Part shown: piece by piece, positions 1-8,450 of the stretch
Layout of the letters: each line of letters begins with the position of its first letter
How positions within the stretch are numbered: position 1 is the stretch's first letter
DNA from: Mesorhizobium sp. GbtcB19
Lineage (GTDB): Bacteria; Pseudomonadota; Alphaproteobacteria; Rhizobiales; Rhizobiaceae
Assembly: GCF_019091085.1 (NCBI RefSeq)
Contig: NZ_JAGXJY010000014.1
Coordinates: forward strand, 96,021-160,020
Direction of reading: 5' to 3'
DNA: 64,000 nucleotides
Position numbers and translations under genes: made by a program
Notes under the pieces: model-generated
The model's database searches: none
What the model was told of the DNA's origin: nothing
The model's input: the letters and a program-made list of their open reading frames with translations, nothing else

Positions 1-1
1 C

Positions 2-391
2 GACGAGAGCGGCGAGCCGCTGCATGTCCAGCAAGCCAAGCAGATCAGGGCCTATCGCGCCGCCTGGAAGGAAGCCGGCCATACGCGGGAGCCGCGCGTC
101 TCGGTCAGCCGCAGCATCTTTGCCCTCGTCAACGACATGGACCGCGCCTATTTCGGCGGCAGCGAGGGCGAGGACCATTTCGGCTATATCGAGCCGGAGA
201 AGCGCGCCGTGTTCGGCCGCACCTATGCCGCCGAGCCGGATTTGCTGATCGAGCAGCTCAAGGAGGACGAGGCGATCGCCGAGGCCGACACGCTGCTGCT
301 CACCGTGCCCAACCAGCTCGGCGTCGACTACAACGCCCATGTCATCGAGTCGATCCTGAAGCATGTCGCGCCGGCCATGGGCTGGCGGTGA
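2..391 (+). CDS. LLM-class flavin-dependent oxidoreductase, C-terminal part
   Basis: This is the 3' end of a gene cut by the left edge of the window; about 129 codons are visible in frame from base 2. The tail (residues such as AYRAAWKEAGH, VSRSIFALVND and DTLLLTVPNQLGVDYN) is typical of the end of bacterial luciferase-like (LLM) monooxygenases, which use reduced flavin to oxidise small organic substrates. The catalytic and flavin-binding N-terminal barrel lies outside the window, so the substrate cannot be judged. It converges on the SMR transporter gene with a 34-bp spacer. The family call comes from recognising the C-terminal pattern and is moderately secure. Confidence 0.7.
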   Translation, partial: DESGEPLHVQQAKQIRAYRAAWKEAGHTREPRVSVSRSIFALVNDMDRAYFGGSEGEDHFGYIEPEKRAVFGRTYAAEPDLLIEQLKEDEAIAEADTLLLTVPNQLGVDYNAHVIESILKHVAPAMGWR

Positions 392-425
392 GGGCGCGCA
401 TCGGGGAAGGCGCCACGCGCCTTCC

Positions 426-752
426 CTACGAACTGACCTTCAACCCGACCACCCCGAGAATCGTCACCACCGCAAAAGTGAGCCGCACGGCGTCGGTGCT
501 TTCGCCGAAGAGCAGGATGCCGGCCGCCAGGGAGCCGACGGCGCCGATGCCGGTCCACACCGCATAGGCGGTGCCGAGCGGCAGCACGGTCAGGGCTTTC
601 GTCAAAAGCGCGATGAAGATGACCAGAAGCACGAGCGAGACAGCAGCCCAGAGAGGCTCGGTCAAACCGGCCGATTTCTTGGTCGCCAGCGCCCAGGCGA
701 CGTCGGTGATGCCCGAGACGACGAGCAGCAGCCAGGCCAGCGACGGGCTCAT
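426..752 (-). CDS. SMR-family (SugE/Gdx-like) small multidrug transporter
   Basis: A 108-residue inner-membrane protein with four hydrophobic segments (about 5-23, 33-52, 58-80, 87-106), the normal size and topology of small multidrug resistance transporters, which exchange protons for cationic compounds or guanidinium. The loop motif TKKSAGLTEPLW and the GTAYAVWTGIG helix are family hallmarks. One point is odd: the membrane-embedded glutamate of helix 1 (Glu14 of EmrE, Glu13 of Gdx) is an aspartate here (D17, in SGITDVAWA). The start ATG overlaps the stop codon of the upstream azoreductase gene by four bases, so the two are probably translated together. Confidence 0.85.
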   Translation of the reverse strand: MSPSLAWLLLVVSGITDVAWALATKKSAGLTEPLWAAVSLVLLVIFIALLTKALTVLPLGTAYAVWTGIGAVGSLAAGILLFGESTDAVRLTFAVVTILGVVGLKVSS

Positions 753-1393
753 GCAAGCCTCCCGGCGAAATCGACGGCAAGGCCCTGCAACTCGGCTTCG
801 GTTCGCCTGACGCCGGCCTCCATGGCTTGCGGCTGGCCGATGGTTGGCGAAACGTGGACGATTGCCGCGTCCTTCAGGCCGATGAAGGCAAGCGCGGTGC
901 TGAGATAAGGTGTCGCCAGATCCGGCCGGCCATAGCTCGGGCCTTCGGTGAAATCGCCGGAGGTGGCCATCAGCACGGCGGTCGGCCGCGCGCGCAGCAG
1001 CGGCGAATAGCCGGTCGCGGGATTGAAGGAGAAGCTCAGGTCGGGTTGCGTCACCAGGTCGAACAAATGCTTCAGCCGGTAGGGAACGCCGAGATTCCAC
1101 ATCGGCGTCGAGATCAGGATCGCGTCGGCGGCGTCGAGCCGCGCCACGTAATGGCCGATCAGTTTCCAGGCCCGGGTCTGCGCATCGGTCAGTGGCGTGC
1201 CCGAAAGTTTTGCGTATTTGGCCTCGATCGCCGCGCCGTCGAAGGTCGGCAGGATCGCCGTCCAGATGTTGAAGTGGTCGATTTCGAGCTTCGGCAGGTG
1301 CTCCTTCAGCTGCGTAAGGAAATTCCCGGCGGCCTTGCTCGACCAGGAGCGGTCGGCGCGGGGCGAGGCTTCGATGTGCAGGATGCGGCTCAT
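749..1393 (-). CDS. azoR: FMN-dependent NADH-azoreductase / NAD(P)H quinone reductase
   Basis: A 214-residue flavodoxin-fold protein. The N-terminus MSRILHIEASPR is the FMN-phosphate-binding loop, and STPMWNLGVPYRLKHLFDLV is the conserved flavin-contacting segment of AzoR enzymes, which reduce azo bonds and quinones with NADH in the cytoplasm. Length agrees with the family (about 200 residues). It is the first gene of a two-gene unit with the SMR transporter and is divergent from a LysR-type regulator, an arrangement common for inducible quinone or electrophile detoxification. That regulatory link is inference from position only. Confidence 0.88.
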   Translation of the reverse strand: MSRILHIEASPRADRSWSSKAAGNFLTQLKEHLPKLEIDHFNIWTAILPTFDGAAIEAKYAKLSGTPLTDAQTRAWKLIGHYVARLDAADAILISTPMWNLGVPYRLKHLFDLVTQPDLSFSFNPATGYSPLLRARPTAVLMATSGDFTEGPSYGRPDLATPYLSTALAFIGLKDAAIVHVSPTIGQPQAMEAGVRRTEAELQGLAVDFAGRLA

Positions 1394-1446
1394 GTCTGTC
1401 TCCAGTCAGGCTGGTTCGTTTCCGGAGCGCGATATATGTTCGCGGT

Positions 1447-1460
1447 GATGCGAGCGCATC
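1447..1460. promoter_or_regulatory. candidate operator between azoR and the LysR gene
   Basis: A perfect inverted repeat, GATGCG-AG-CGCATC, lies in the 92-bp divergent spacer, 26 bp before the LysR start. A dyad in this place fits a site through which the LysR regulator controls itself and the azoreductase unit. It lacks the classical T-N11-A form, so the assignment is tentative. Confidence 0.3.
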
Positions 1461-1485
1461 GAGCAATTCTGCTATTCTCATTCGC

Positions 1486-2352
1486 ATGGATGCGAAGATG
1501 ATCGATTATGACGACGTGCGGCTGGTGGCGGCGATCGCAGGGGCTGGTGGGGTGCGCGGCGCGCAGGCAAGGCTCGGCACGCACATCGCGACGATCTACC
1601 GGCAGCTCCGGGAGCTGGAGAAGCGCAGCGGCGGCGCGCTGTTCGAGCGCCTCGGCGATCTTCTCGTGCCGACCGGCAGGGCCGAGCCTTTCCTCGACGC
1701 GGCGGAGGAATTGCGCGACCGCCTCGCCGAAGTGGAGCGGCGCGTGGCGGCGCAGGACGATCGCCTGGTCGGGCCGCTTCATGTGACGACCGCCGACACG
1801 CTGCTCGATATCGCCTGCGCCTGCCTGAAAGCATTCGGCGATGCTCATCCCGGCATCGCTTTGTCGCTGGAGGTGAACAACAGTTTTGCCGATCTCGGCC
1901 GGCGCGAGGCCGACGTCGCCCTCCGCCCGACGCTGACGCCGCCCGAAACGCTGGTCGGCCGGCGCGTGGCGCGTTTTTCCTACGCCGTCTTTGCCAGCGA
2001 TCCGTCGCCCCTGGAGGGGTGGGTCGGCTTGGGCACCGCATTGGCCGCCCTGCCGGCGGCGCAGTGGCTGAAGGCGAATGTCGCGGAGGATCAGATCAAA
2101 CTGAAGGTCAACAGCCTCACCGCGGCGGCCGCGGCCGCCGAGACCGGCTGGGGCAAGGCGCTGCTGCCCGACTATCTCGGCGCGGCGCGACGGTTGTCGC
2201 GCGTGAGCGAAACCATCGAGGAACTGGCCTCGGAGCTATGGGTGCTTTACCATCCGGACCTGAAGGGCAATCCGCGCGTGCGCGCGTTCAGCGACTTTTC
2301 GGCGAAGTGGCTGCGGGCGCGGCTCAGTCCCGCTGGACAGCTTGCGGGATAG
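1486..2352 (+). CDS. LysR-family transcriptional regulator
   Basis: A 288-residue regulator. The N-terminal winged helix-turn-helix spans about residues 9-65 (LVAAIAGAGGVRGAQARLG, then TIYRQLRELEKRSGGALFER), followed by a linker helix and a periplasmic-binding-like effector domain (about 95-280). Length fits the family. A second in-frame ATG lies four codons downstream and could be the true start. It is transcribed away from the azoreductase/SMR pair, which it probably controls in response to a substrate or oxidant; the inducer cannot be read from the sequence. Confidence 0.88.
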   Translation: MDAKMIDYDDVRLVAAIAGAGGVRGAQARLGTHIATIYRQLRELEKRSGGALFERLGDLLVPTGRAEPFLDAAEELRDRLAEVERRVAAQDDRLVGPLHVTTADTLLDIACACLKAFGDAHPGIALSLEVNNSFADLGRREADVALRPTLTPPETLVGRRVARFSYAVFASDPSPLEGWVGLGTALAALPAAQWLKANVAEDQIKLKVNSLTAAAAAAETGWGKALLPDYLGAARRLSRVSETIEELASELWVLYHPDLKGNPRVRAFSDFSAKWLRARLSPAGQLAG

Positions 2353-2406
2353 CCGAGTGGCGCCACGCCACGACCGACGACGCGCCCTCGCGGCTTACCG
2401 TCGATA

Positions 2407-2436
2407 TTGACATCTGGTAAAATGACAATCTAGTCT
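2407..2436 (+). promoter_or_regulatory. sigma-70 type promoter of the sugar ABC transporter operon
   Basis: A perfect TTGACA (-35) is followed after 18 bases by TAGTCT as a weak -10. The start point would fall at the left edge of the large operator immediately downstream, the normal geometry for LacI-type repression. The -10 is poor, so activity would have to be measured. Confidence 0.5.
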
Positions 2437-2440
2437 GTCG

Positions 2441-2466
2441 CGTAATCGGTTACGTAACCGATTACG
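2441..2466. promoter_or_regulatory. 26-bp perfect palindromic LacI-family operator
   Basis: The two 13-base halves (left half CGTAATCGGTTAC) are exact reverse complements with a central CG, so it is a perfect dyad, as expected for a LacI/GalR dimer. It also contains two overlapping GTAAYCGRTTAC-like half operators. It lies between the promoter and the ribosome-binding site of the binding-protein gene. A LacI-family gene closes the same cluster, so this is most likely its operator. Confidence 0.8.
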
Positions 2467-2489
2467 GCTCATTAAAAGTGGAGGAAAGC

Positions 2490-3461
2490 ATGAGCAAGGT
2501 TTCAACTACCCTTGGGCTCGATCTGGGCTCGTTCTCGCGTCGTCAGTTCCTCAAGACCAGCGCGCTGGCCGCCGGCGCGCTGGCTTTGCCGCTCGGCCCG
2601 GTTCTGGCCGCCGACAAGCCGAAGGTCGGCCTGGTCATGAAGTCGCTTGCCAACGAGTTCTTCAAGCAGATGCAGGCCGGCGCGGAGGCCTATGCGGCCA
2701 AGAACAAGGACAAGTTCGATTTCGCCGCCGTCGGCATGAAGGACGAGCGCGACTTCGCCGCCCAGGTCGACGCCATCGAGAACTTCATCACCCAGAAATA
2801 CAACATCATCGTCGTGGCTCCCGCCGATTCGAAGGCCATGGTGACGCCGATCGCCAAGGCGCTGAAGGCCGGCATCAAGGTCATCAACATCGACGTCGCG
2901 CTGGACGAGAAAGCCAAGAAGAAGGCCGGTGTCGATCTCGCCTTCTTCGGCCCGGACAACCGCGCCGGGGCCAAGCTTGCCGGCGACGCGCTCGGCAAGG
3001 CTCTGGGCAAGGGCGGCAAGGTCGTCATCCTGGAAGGCAATCCGGAGGCCGACAACGCCAAGCAGCGCAAGCTCGGCTTTGACGATTCGGTGAAGGAATA
3101 CAAGCTGAAGCTGCTCGACTCCAAGACGGCGCATTGGGAGACCGAGGAAGCCAACACGCTGATGACCAACTTCCTCACCCAGCATCCGGATATCCAGGGC
3201 GTGATGGCGGCCAACGATTCGATGGCGCTCGGCGTCGTCAAGGCGATCGACGCGGCCGGCAAGTCGGGCAAGATCAAGGTGGTCGGCTTCGACAACATCC
3301 CGGCCGTCGGCCCGCTGATGAAGGAGGGCAAGATGCTCGCCACCGTCGAGCAGTATGGCGCGCAAATGGCGGCCATGGGCATCGACTACGGCCTGCGCGA
3401 ACTCGCCGGAGAAAAATTCTCGGGCTGGGTCAAGACCGACGTCAAGCTGATCACCGCTTGA
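2490..3461 (+). CDS. CUT2 sugar ABC transporter substrate-binding protein (ribose type)
   Basis: A 323-residue periplasmic binding protein of the RbsB type (type I fold). The first 41 residues form a twin-arginine signal: SRRQFLK at residues 16-22, a hydrophobic stretch, then cleavage near VLA-AD. Tat export is less usual for this family than Sec export. The mature part begins KPKVGLVMKSLANEFF and contains AANDSMALGVVKAID and VVGFDNIPA, the sugar-contacting segments of ribose-type proteins. The ATG at 2490 is preferred to an in-frame GTG twelve bases earlier because GGAGG lies just before it and overlaps that GTG. It is the first gene of the transporter operon. The exact sugar is unknown. Confidence 0.92.
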   Translation: MSKVSTTLGLDLGSFSRRQFLKTSALAAGALALPLGPVLAADKPKVGLVMKSLANEFFKQMQAGAEAYAAKNKDKFDFAAVGMKDERDFAAQVDAIENFITQKYNIIVVAPADSKAMVTPIAKALKAGIKVINIDVALDEKAKKKAGVDLAFFGPDNRAGAKLAGDALGKALGKGGKVVILEGNPEADNAKQRKLGFDDSVKEYKLKLLDSKTAHWETEEANTLMTNFLTQHPDIQGVMAANDSMALGVVKAIDAAGKSGKIKVVGFDNIPAVGPLMKEGKMLATVEQYGAQMAAMGIDYGLRELAGEKFSGWVKTDVKLITA

Positions 3462-3597
3462 GGCGAGCAAGGGCGCCGGGACTCCCTCCGGCGCCATCCA
3501 TTCGCTTGTCTCACCGTCGTCGCCGGTAAACTGCCGGCGGCGACGGCGGCGCGCTCATATCTGTTCGCGACGGAAGAGCGCCATTCAAGGTTGCTGC

Positions 3598-5100
3598 ATG
3601 GATGATGTGATTCTTTCCCTTGAAGGGGTCGGCAAGACCTTTCCCGGCGTCGTCGCGCTGAGCGATGTCTCGCTGTCGATCGCGCATGGCGAAACCCATA
3701 TCGTCCTGGGAGAGAACGGCGCCGGCAAGTCGACGCTGATCAAGCTGCTCGCCGGCATCTACCAGCCGGACTCAGGGTTGATCGCGTTCAACGGCCAGCC
3801 TTACCAGCCGAAGACCCCGCATGACGCGCAGCAGAGCGGCATCCGCATCGTGCATCAGGAACTCAACCTGTTGCCCTATCTCAGCATCGCCGAAAACCTG
3901 ATGCTGGAAAACCTGCCGCGCCGCGCCTTCGGCATCGTCGACCGCAAGGCGCTGAACAGCCGCGCCGTGGCGCTGCTCAAGGAAGTCGGCCTCGATGTCG
4001 ATCCGCGGACGCGGGTCGAGGCGCTCGGCGTGGCGCAGATGCAGCTGGTCGAGATCGCCAAGGCGCTGAGCTACGACTCGAAGCTTCTGGTGCTGGACGA
4101 GCCGACGGCGACGCTGACGCCGCCCGAGATCGAACGGCTGTTTTCCATCATCAAACGACTCAAGGCCCGGGGTGTCACCATCATCTACATCTCGCATCGC
4201 CTGCACGAGGTGTTCGAGATCGGCGACCGGGTGACCGTGCTGCGCAACGGCAGGCTGGTCGCAACCCGCGATCTCAAGGGCCTCGCCGTGCCCGACCTGG
4301 TGCGGATGATGATCGGCCGCGACATCGCTGACGAATACAGCTTCGACGATACGATCGTGCCGGGCAAGGTCGCGCTCAGCGTCGCCGGTCTGAAGCGCGA
4401 TGCCGCGACGCCCGCCATTTCCTTCGACGTCCGCCACGGCGAGATCCTCGGCGTCGCCGGCCTGGTCGGCAGCGGCCGAACGGAGGCTATGCGCGCCCTC
4501 TTTGGCGCCGACGCAAAACTCGACGGCGTGATCGAGATCGACGGCAAGCCGGTGGCGATCACTGCCCCGAAGGACGCGGTGCGGCATGGCTTGAGCCTGC
4601 TCACCGAGGACCGCAAGGGCCAGGGTCTGCTGCTCGACCTGGCCGTCGACAAGAACATCACCATCACCGATCTCGGCAAAGTCTCGCGCAACGGGCTCAT
4701 CAACCGCCGTGCCGAGGCCGCGGCAGCAAATGATCTCGTCGGCCAGTTGCGGGTCAAGGCAAGCTCGATCGAGCAGGCGGTGCGCAACCTTTCCGGCGGC
4801 AACCAGCAGAAGGTGGTGCTGGCCAAGTGGCTGTTCCGCGGCACCTCGACGCTGATCCTCGACGAGCCGACGCGTGGCGTCGACATCGGCGCGCGGCGCG
4901 AGATCTACCAGCTGCTTTGGATGTTGGCGGCGCAGCAGAAGGGCATCATCATGGTGTCGTCCGACCTGCCCGAGCTGATGGGCATGTGCCACCGCATCAT
5001 CGTCTTTTCCAAAAACAGGATCGTCGGCGAGGTGCCGCGCGCCGAATTCGACCAGGAGCGCATCCTGTCGCTTGCCTATCAGGAGTATGTGCGACCATGA
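3598..5100 (+). CDS. CUT2 sugar ABC transporter ATP-binding protein
   Basis: A 500-residue fused double ATPase of the RbsA/MglA type that drives sugar uptake. The first half has Walker A GENGAGKST (38-46), a degenerate signature VAQMQLVEIAKAL, and Walker B LLVLDEPTATLT. The second half has the usual degenerate Walker A (GLVGSGRTE), an intact signature LSGGNQQKVVLAKWL, and TLILDEPTRGVD. This asymmetry is normal for CUT2 ATPases. A 136-bp gap separates it from the binding-protein gene, and its TGA overlaps the permease ATG (ATGA), giving translational coupling. Confidence 0.95.
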   Translation: MDDVILSLEGVGKTFPGVVALSDVSLSIAHGETHIVLGENGAGKSTLIKLLAGIYQPDSGLIAFNGQPYQPKTPHDAQQSGIRIVHQELNLLPYLSIAENLMLENLPRRAFGIVDRKALNSRAVALLKEVGLDVDPRTRVEALGVAQMQLVEIAKALSYDSKLLVLDEPTATLTPPEIERLFSIIKRLKARGVTIIYISHRLHEVFEIGDRVTVLRNGRLVATRDLKGLAVPDLVRMMIGRDIADEYSFDDTIVPGKVALSVAGLKRDAATPAISFDVRHGEILGVAGLVGSGRTEAMRALFGADAKLDGVIEIDGKPVAITAPKDAVRHGLSLLTEDRKGQGLLLDLAVDKNITITDLGKVSRNGLINRRAEAAAANDLVGQLRVKASSIEQAVRNLSGGNQQKVVLAKWLFRGTSTLILDEPTRGVDIGARREIYQLLWMLAAQQKGIIMVSSDLPELMGMCHRIIVFSKNRIVGEVPRAEFDQERILSLAYQEYVRP

Positions 5101-6113
5101 CCGAGACGTCCGAACCGCTGGTGTCGGCGCCTGTTTCCCCCGGCCGGGCGAAATTCCTGCGCTTCCTGATCCGCGACGCCGGCGTGCTGCTGGCGCTGGT
5201 GCTGATCACATTGTTCTTCTCGGTTACGGCGCCCTATTTCGCCACCCCCGACAATGCGCTGAAGATCTTCGTGCAGATCGCCATCAACACGGTGCTGGCG
5301 GCGGGCATGACCTTCGTCATCCTGACCGGCGGCATCGACCTTTCGGTCGGCTCGGTGCTGGCGCTCTGCACCGTGGTCGGCGCCACCGTGATGATCGACG
5401 AAGACCTGTCGCCGGCTGTCGCGATCACGCTGGCGCTTCTGGCCTGCATGGCGACGGGCGCTATCTGCGGCTTCCTCAATGGCTGGATCTCGACGCGCTG
5501 GAAGATACCCTCCTTCATCGTCACGCTCGGCATGCTCAACATGGCGGCGGGCGCGGCCCGCGTCGTCAGCGACAATTCGACCATCACCGGCCTGCCGCAG
5601 AGTTTTGTCGATTTCGGCAATCTGATCATCGGCGGCTTCCTGCCGTCGATCTTCCTGGTCGCGGTTCTGGTGATCGCGGCCGGCTGGTTCGTGCTACGCT
5701 TCACCGTCTTCGGCCGCATGATCTTCGCCGTCGGCACCAATGACGAGGCGGTGCGGCTGTCGGGCCACAATCCGGATTTCTACAAGGTCGCCGCCTTCAC
5801 CATCAGCGGGCTCACCGCCGGCATCGCGGCCATGGTCTATCTCTTGCGCCTCAACATCGGCAGCCCGATCGCCGGCGTCGGCTACGAGCTCAACGCCATT
5901 GCCGCCGTCATCATCGGTGGCACCAGCCTCAGCGGCGGCAAGGGCTCGATCATCGGCACGCTGGTCGGCGCCTGCATCCTGCAGGTCTTGAGCACCGGAT
6001 TGCAGTTGCTCGGCGTCGGCGACAACTTCAAACCCATCGTAATCGGCCTTGTCATCGTGCTCGCGGTCATCCTAGACGCGTATCGGGAGAGGCTGTTGCG
6101 GAAGATTCGTTAG
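5097..6113 (+). CDS. CUT2 sugar ABC transporter permease (RbsC-like)
   Basis: A 338-residue inner-membrane permease with about nine or ten hydrophobic segments. FVILTGGIDLSVGSVLAL and AAVIIGGTSLSGGKGSIIGT are the hallmark segments of ribose-type permeases, the second being the ATPase-coupling loop. The start is the ATG overlapping the ATPase stop codon; the frame is open further upstream, but that part only mirrors the ATPase gene. A single permease gene implies a homodimer. Its stop codon touches an R1 repeat that fills the gap to the repressor gene. Confidence 0.94.
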   Translation: MTETSEPLVSAPVSPGRAKFLRFLIRDAGVLLALVLITLFFSVTAPYFATPDNALKIFVQIAINTVLAAGMTFVILTGGIDLSVGSVLALCTVVGATVMIDEDLSPAVAITLALLACMATGAICGFLNGWISTRWKIPSFIVTLGMLNMAAGAARVVSDNSTITGLPQSFVDFGNLIIGGFLPSIFLVAVLVIAAGWFVLRFTVFGRMIFAVGTNDEAVRLSGHNPDFYKVAAFTISGLTAGIAAMVYLLRLNIGSPIAGVGYELNAIAAVIIGGTSLSGGKGSIIGTLVGACILQVLSTGLQLLGVGDNFKPIVIGLVIVLAVILDAYRERLLRKIR

Positions 6114-6160
6114 AGCAATTCCAGAAAAGTGGGTAGCGGTTTTCCGTCCGGAGTTGCGTA
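6112..6160. repeat. R1 dispersed repeat, half copy
   Basis: GAGCAATTCCAGAAAAGTG, then GCGGTTTTCCGTCCGGA; the same core recurs near 21.9, 25.6, 39.8, 42.1 and 42.7 kb in both orientations. It occupies nearly the whole gap between the permease and the repressor gene. Confidence 0.7.
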
Positions 6161-6182
6161 GAGAAAACACAGGACAAGGGCC

Positions 6183-7181
6183 ATGACGACGATTGCCGAT
6201 GTCGCACGCCACGCCGGGGTATCCGTCGCAACCGTCTCGCATGTCATGAACCATACGCGCCATGTCGAGCCGGAAACGGCCGAGCGGGTGCGGGCCGCGA
6301 TCACCGCGCTGCGCTACAGCCCGAATTCGGTGGCGCGGAGTCTGCGGCGCGGCGAGACCAAGACGATCGGCCTGCTTTTGCCCGACAATTCCAACCCGTT
6401 CTTCGCCAGCGTCGCGCGGCAGATCGAGGATGCCGGTTTCGTTTCCGGCTACACAGTGATCCTGTGCAACTCCGACGGCAATGCCGAGAAGGAGGAGCGC
6501 TACCTCTCTGTGCTGATGGCCAAGCAGATCGACGGGCTGATCTTCGCCGGCTCGTCCGACCATGCGCGGGTCTTTGCCCGCCTCCTGCCCAGCGTCCCGG
6601 CAGTGTTGCTCGACCGTGAGATCCAGTCGGTCAATGTCGATTCGGTGCTGGTCGACCACGACCATGGCGGCTATCTCGCCGGCAAATATCTGGTCGGCCT
6701 CGGGCACCGGACGATCGGCGTCATCGGCGGCCCGCGCGATTCCAGCTCCAGCCCGGCCCGGCTGCGCGGCTTCGTGCGCGCGCTTGGCGAGGCAGGCATC
6801 GAGCTGCCGCCGTCCTCGATCGTCGATTCCGACTATCATTTCGCCGGCGGCCGGCTGGCGATGGAGCAATTGATGGCGCAGGCGCCCGACATCACGGCCG
6901 TGTTCGCCTGCAACGACCTGATGGCCATGGGCGCCATTACCGCGCTGCGCTCGCACGGGTCACGGGTGCCCGACGACATATCGATGGTCGGCTTCGACGA
7001 CATCCCCTATGCCGTCACCACCTGGCCGCCGCTGACGACGATCGCGCAGCCGGTCGAAAAGATCGGCACAAGGGCGGTGAGCCTGCTGCTCGAGCGCCTC
7101 GGCGAGCCGGAAGCGCCCTCGCGCCGCGAGGTGCTGGCGCCGGTGCTGATCGAGCGGGAAAGCTGCGCGGCGCGGCGGTAG
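6183..7181 (+). CDS. LacI-family repressor of the sugar ABC operon
   Basis: A 332-residue LacI/GalR regulator. The helix-turn-helix is at the extreme N-terminus (TIADVARHAGVSVATVSHVM), the hinge helix is NSVARSLRRG, and the rest is a sugar-binding core ending with VGFDDIPYAVTTWPPLTTI, the family's C-terminal signature. The fold of the core is the same as in the binding protein of this cluster, which suggests a shared ligand. It lies 69 bp after the permease, probably in the same transcript, and is the obvious ligand-responsive repressor for the 26-bp operator upstream of the cluster. No sugar kinase or dehydrogenase lies next to the cluster. Confidence 0.93.
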   Translation: MTTIADVARHAGVSVATVSHVMNHTRHVEPETAERVRAAITALRYSPNSVARSLRRGETKTIGLLLPDNSNPFFASVARQIEDAGFVSGYTVILCNSDGNAEKEERYLSVLMAKQIDGLIFAGSSDHARVFARLLPSVPAVLLDREIQSVNVDSVLVDHDHGGYLAGKYLVGLGHRTIGVIGGPRDSSSSPARLRGFVRALGEAGIELPPSSIVDSDYHFAGGRLAMEQLMAQAPDITAVFACNDLMAMGAITALRSHGSRVPDDISMVGFDDIPYAVTTWPPLTTIAQPVEKIGTRAVSLLLERLGEPEAPSRREVLAPVLIERESCAARR

Positions 7182-7201
7182 TGTTGTTAATCGTCGACGC
7201 T

Positions 7202-7377
7202 GGCGCTGCCCCCGCTCCGTCTCGGCGCTGCGCGCCGAGCCACCTCTCCCCCACTTTGTGGGGGCGAGGAAATGCCGGATCGCAGAGGCCGCGACCTTCG
7301 CAAGCTTGGTTCCTCGCCCCCGCCAAAGGCGGGGGAGAGGTGGCTCGGCGAAGCCGAGACGGAGAGGGGGAGCGCCC
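7202..7377. repeat. R2 long inverted repeat, copy a
   Basis: Two arms of about 47 bases, with CCGTCTCGGCG...CCGAGCCACCTCTCCCCC on the left and the reverse complement on the right, can fold into a long hairpin. A near-identical copy lies at 35.5-35.7 kb. It sits between the LacI gene and the end of the ornithine cyclodeaminase gene (convergent), where it could also stop transcripts from both sides. Confidence 0.8.
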
Positions 7378-7389
7378 TATGCGATTGGC

Positions 7390-8448
7390 TTATGCCGCCG
7401 GCTGCATCGCGGCCCTCAGCAGCATGCCGAACAGGTCGCGCGGCTCGTCGGGATCGGCGAGCAGGTCGAGCTCCTCATAGAGGCCGGTGGCCTGCAGCTG
7501 GTCGCGGACATAGCGCAGGGCCGAAAAATCCTCAGTGGCGAAGCCGACGCTATCGAACAGCGTGATCTGCTTGGCCGTCGTGCGCCCTTGCGCCTGGCCG
7601 GTCATCACCTGCCACAGCTCGGTCACGGGATGGTCGGCGTCGAGCTGCTGGATCTCGCCCTCGATGCGCGTCTGCGGCGGGAATTCGACGAAGATGTCGG
7701 AGCGCATCAGGATGTCGCGGTGCAGCTCGGTCTTGCCGGGGCAGTCGCCGCCGACGGCGTTGATGTGAACGCCCGAACCGACCATGTTGTCGGTGAGAAT
7801 GGTGGCATACTGCTTGTCGGCGGTCACCGTGGTGATGATGTCGACGCCTTCAACCGCATCCTGCCCGGTGGCGCAGATGGTGATGTCGAAACCCTTGCCG
7901 GCGAGGTTGCGGGCGCATTTTTCCGAGGCTGAACGGTCGATGTCGTAGAGCCGCAGCCGGTCGATGCCGAGCAGCGCCTTGAAGGCGATGGCCTGGAACT
8001 CCGACTGGGCGCCGTTGCCGATGATGGCCATGGCGCGCGCGCCCTTGGGCGCCAGGTATTTCGCTGCGACCGCGGAGGTGGCGGCGGTGCGCAGCGCCGT
8101 CAGGATGGTCATCTCGGTCAGCAGCATCGGGTAGCCGGAGCCGACATCGGCGAGCACGCCGAAGGCGGTCACGGTCTGGCGGCCCTCGCGCATGTTCTTC
8201 GGATGGCCGTTGACATATTTGAAGCCGTACATCTTGCCGTCGCTGGTCGGCATCAATTCGATCACGCCGTCATGGCTGTGCGAGGCGATGCGCGGCGTCT
8301 TGTCGAACAATTCCCAGCGGCGGAAATCCTCCTCGATATAGGCGGCGAGCTCGGTGAGGAAGCGCTCGACGCCGACGGTGAGCACGAGCTTCATCATGCG
8401 GTCGACGCTGACGAAGGGAACGATGGCAAGGCGCGAAGGCTGGGTCAT
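7390..8448 (-). CDS. ocd: ornithine cyclodeaminase
   Basis: A 352-residue NAD-dependent enzyme of the ornithine cyclodeaminase/mu-crystallin family, which converts L-ornithine to L-proline and ammonia. The dinucleotide-binding motif is IIGNGAQSEFQ (about 142-152). KYVNGHPKNMREGRQTV and the C-terminal ITLFDSVGFATEDFSALRYV match catabolic Ocd proteins. It begins two bases after the arginase stop codon, so arginine is likely routed through ornithine to proline by this pair. The neighbouring Lrp-type regulator probably controls the unit. Confidence 0.93.
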   Translation of the reverse strand: MTQPSRLAIVPFVSVDRMMKLVLTVGVERFLTELAAYIEEDFRRWELFDKTPRIASHSHDGVIELMPTSDGKMYGFKYVNGHPKNMREGRQTVTAFGVLADVGSGYPMLLTEMTILTALRTAATSAVAAKYLAPKGARAMAIIGNGAQSEFQAIAFKALLGIDRLRLYDIDRSASEKCARNLAGKGFDITICATGQDAVEGVDIITTVTADKQYATILTDNMVGSGVHINAVGGDCPGKTELHRDILMRSDIFVEFPPQTRIEGEIQQLDADHPVTELWQVMTGQAQGRTTAKQITLFDSVGFATEDFSALRYVRDQLQATGLYEELDLLADPDEPRDLFGMLLRAAMQPAA

Positions 8449-8450
8449 GC

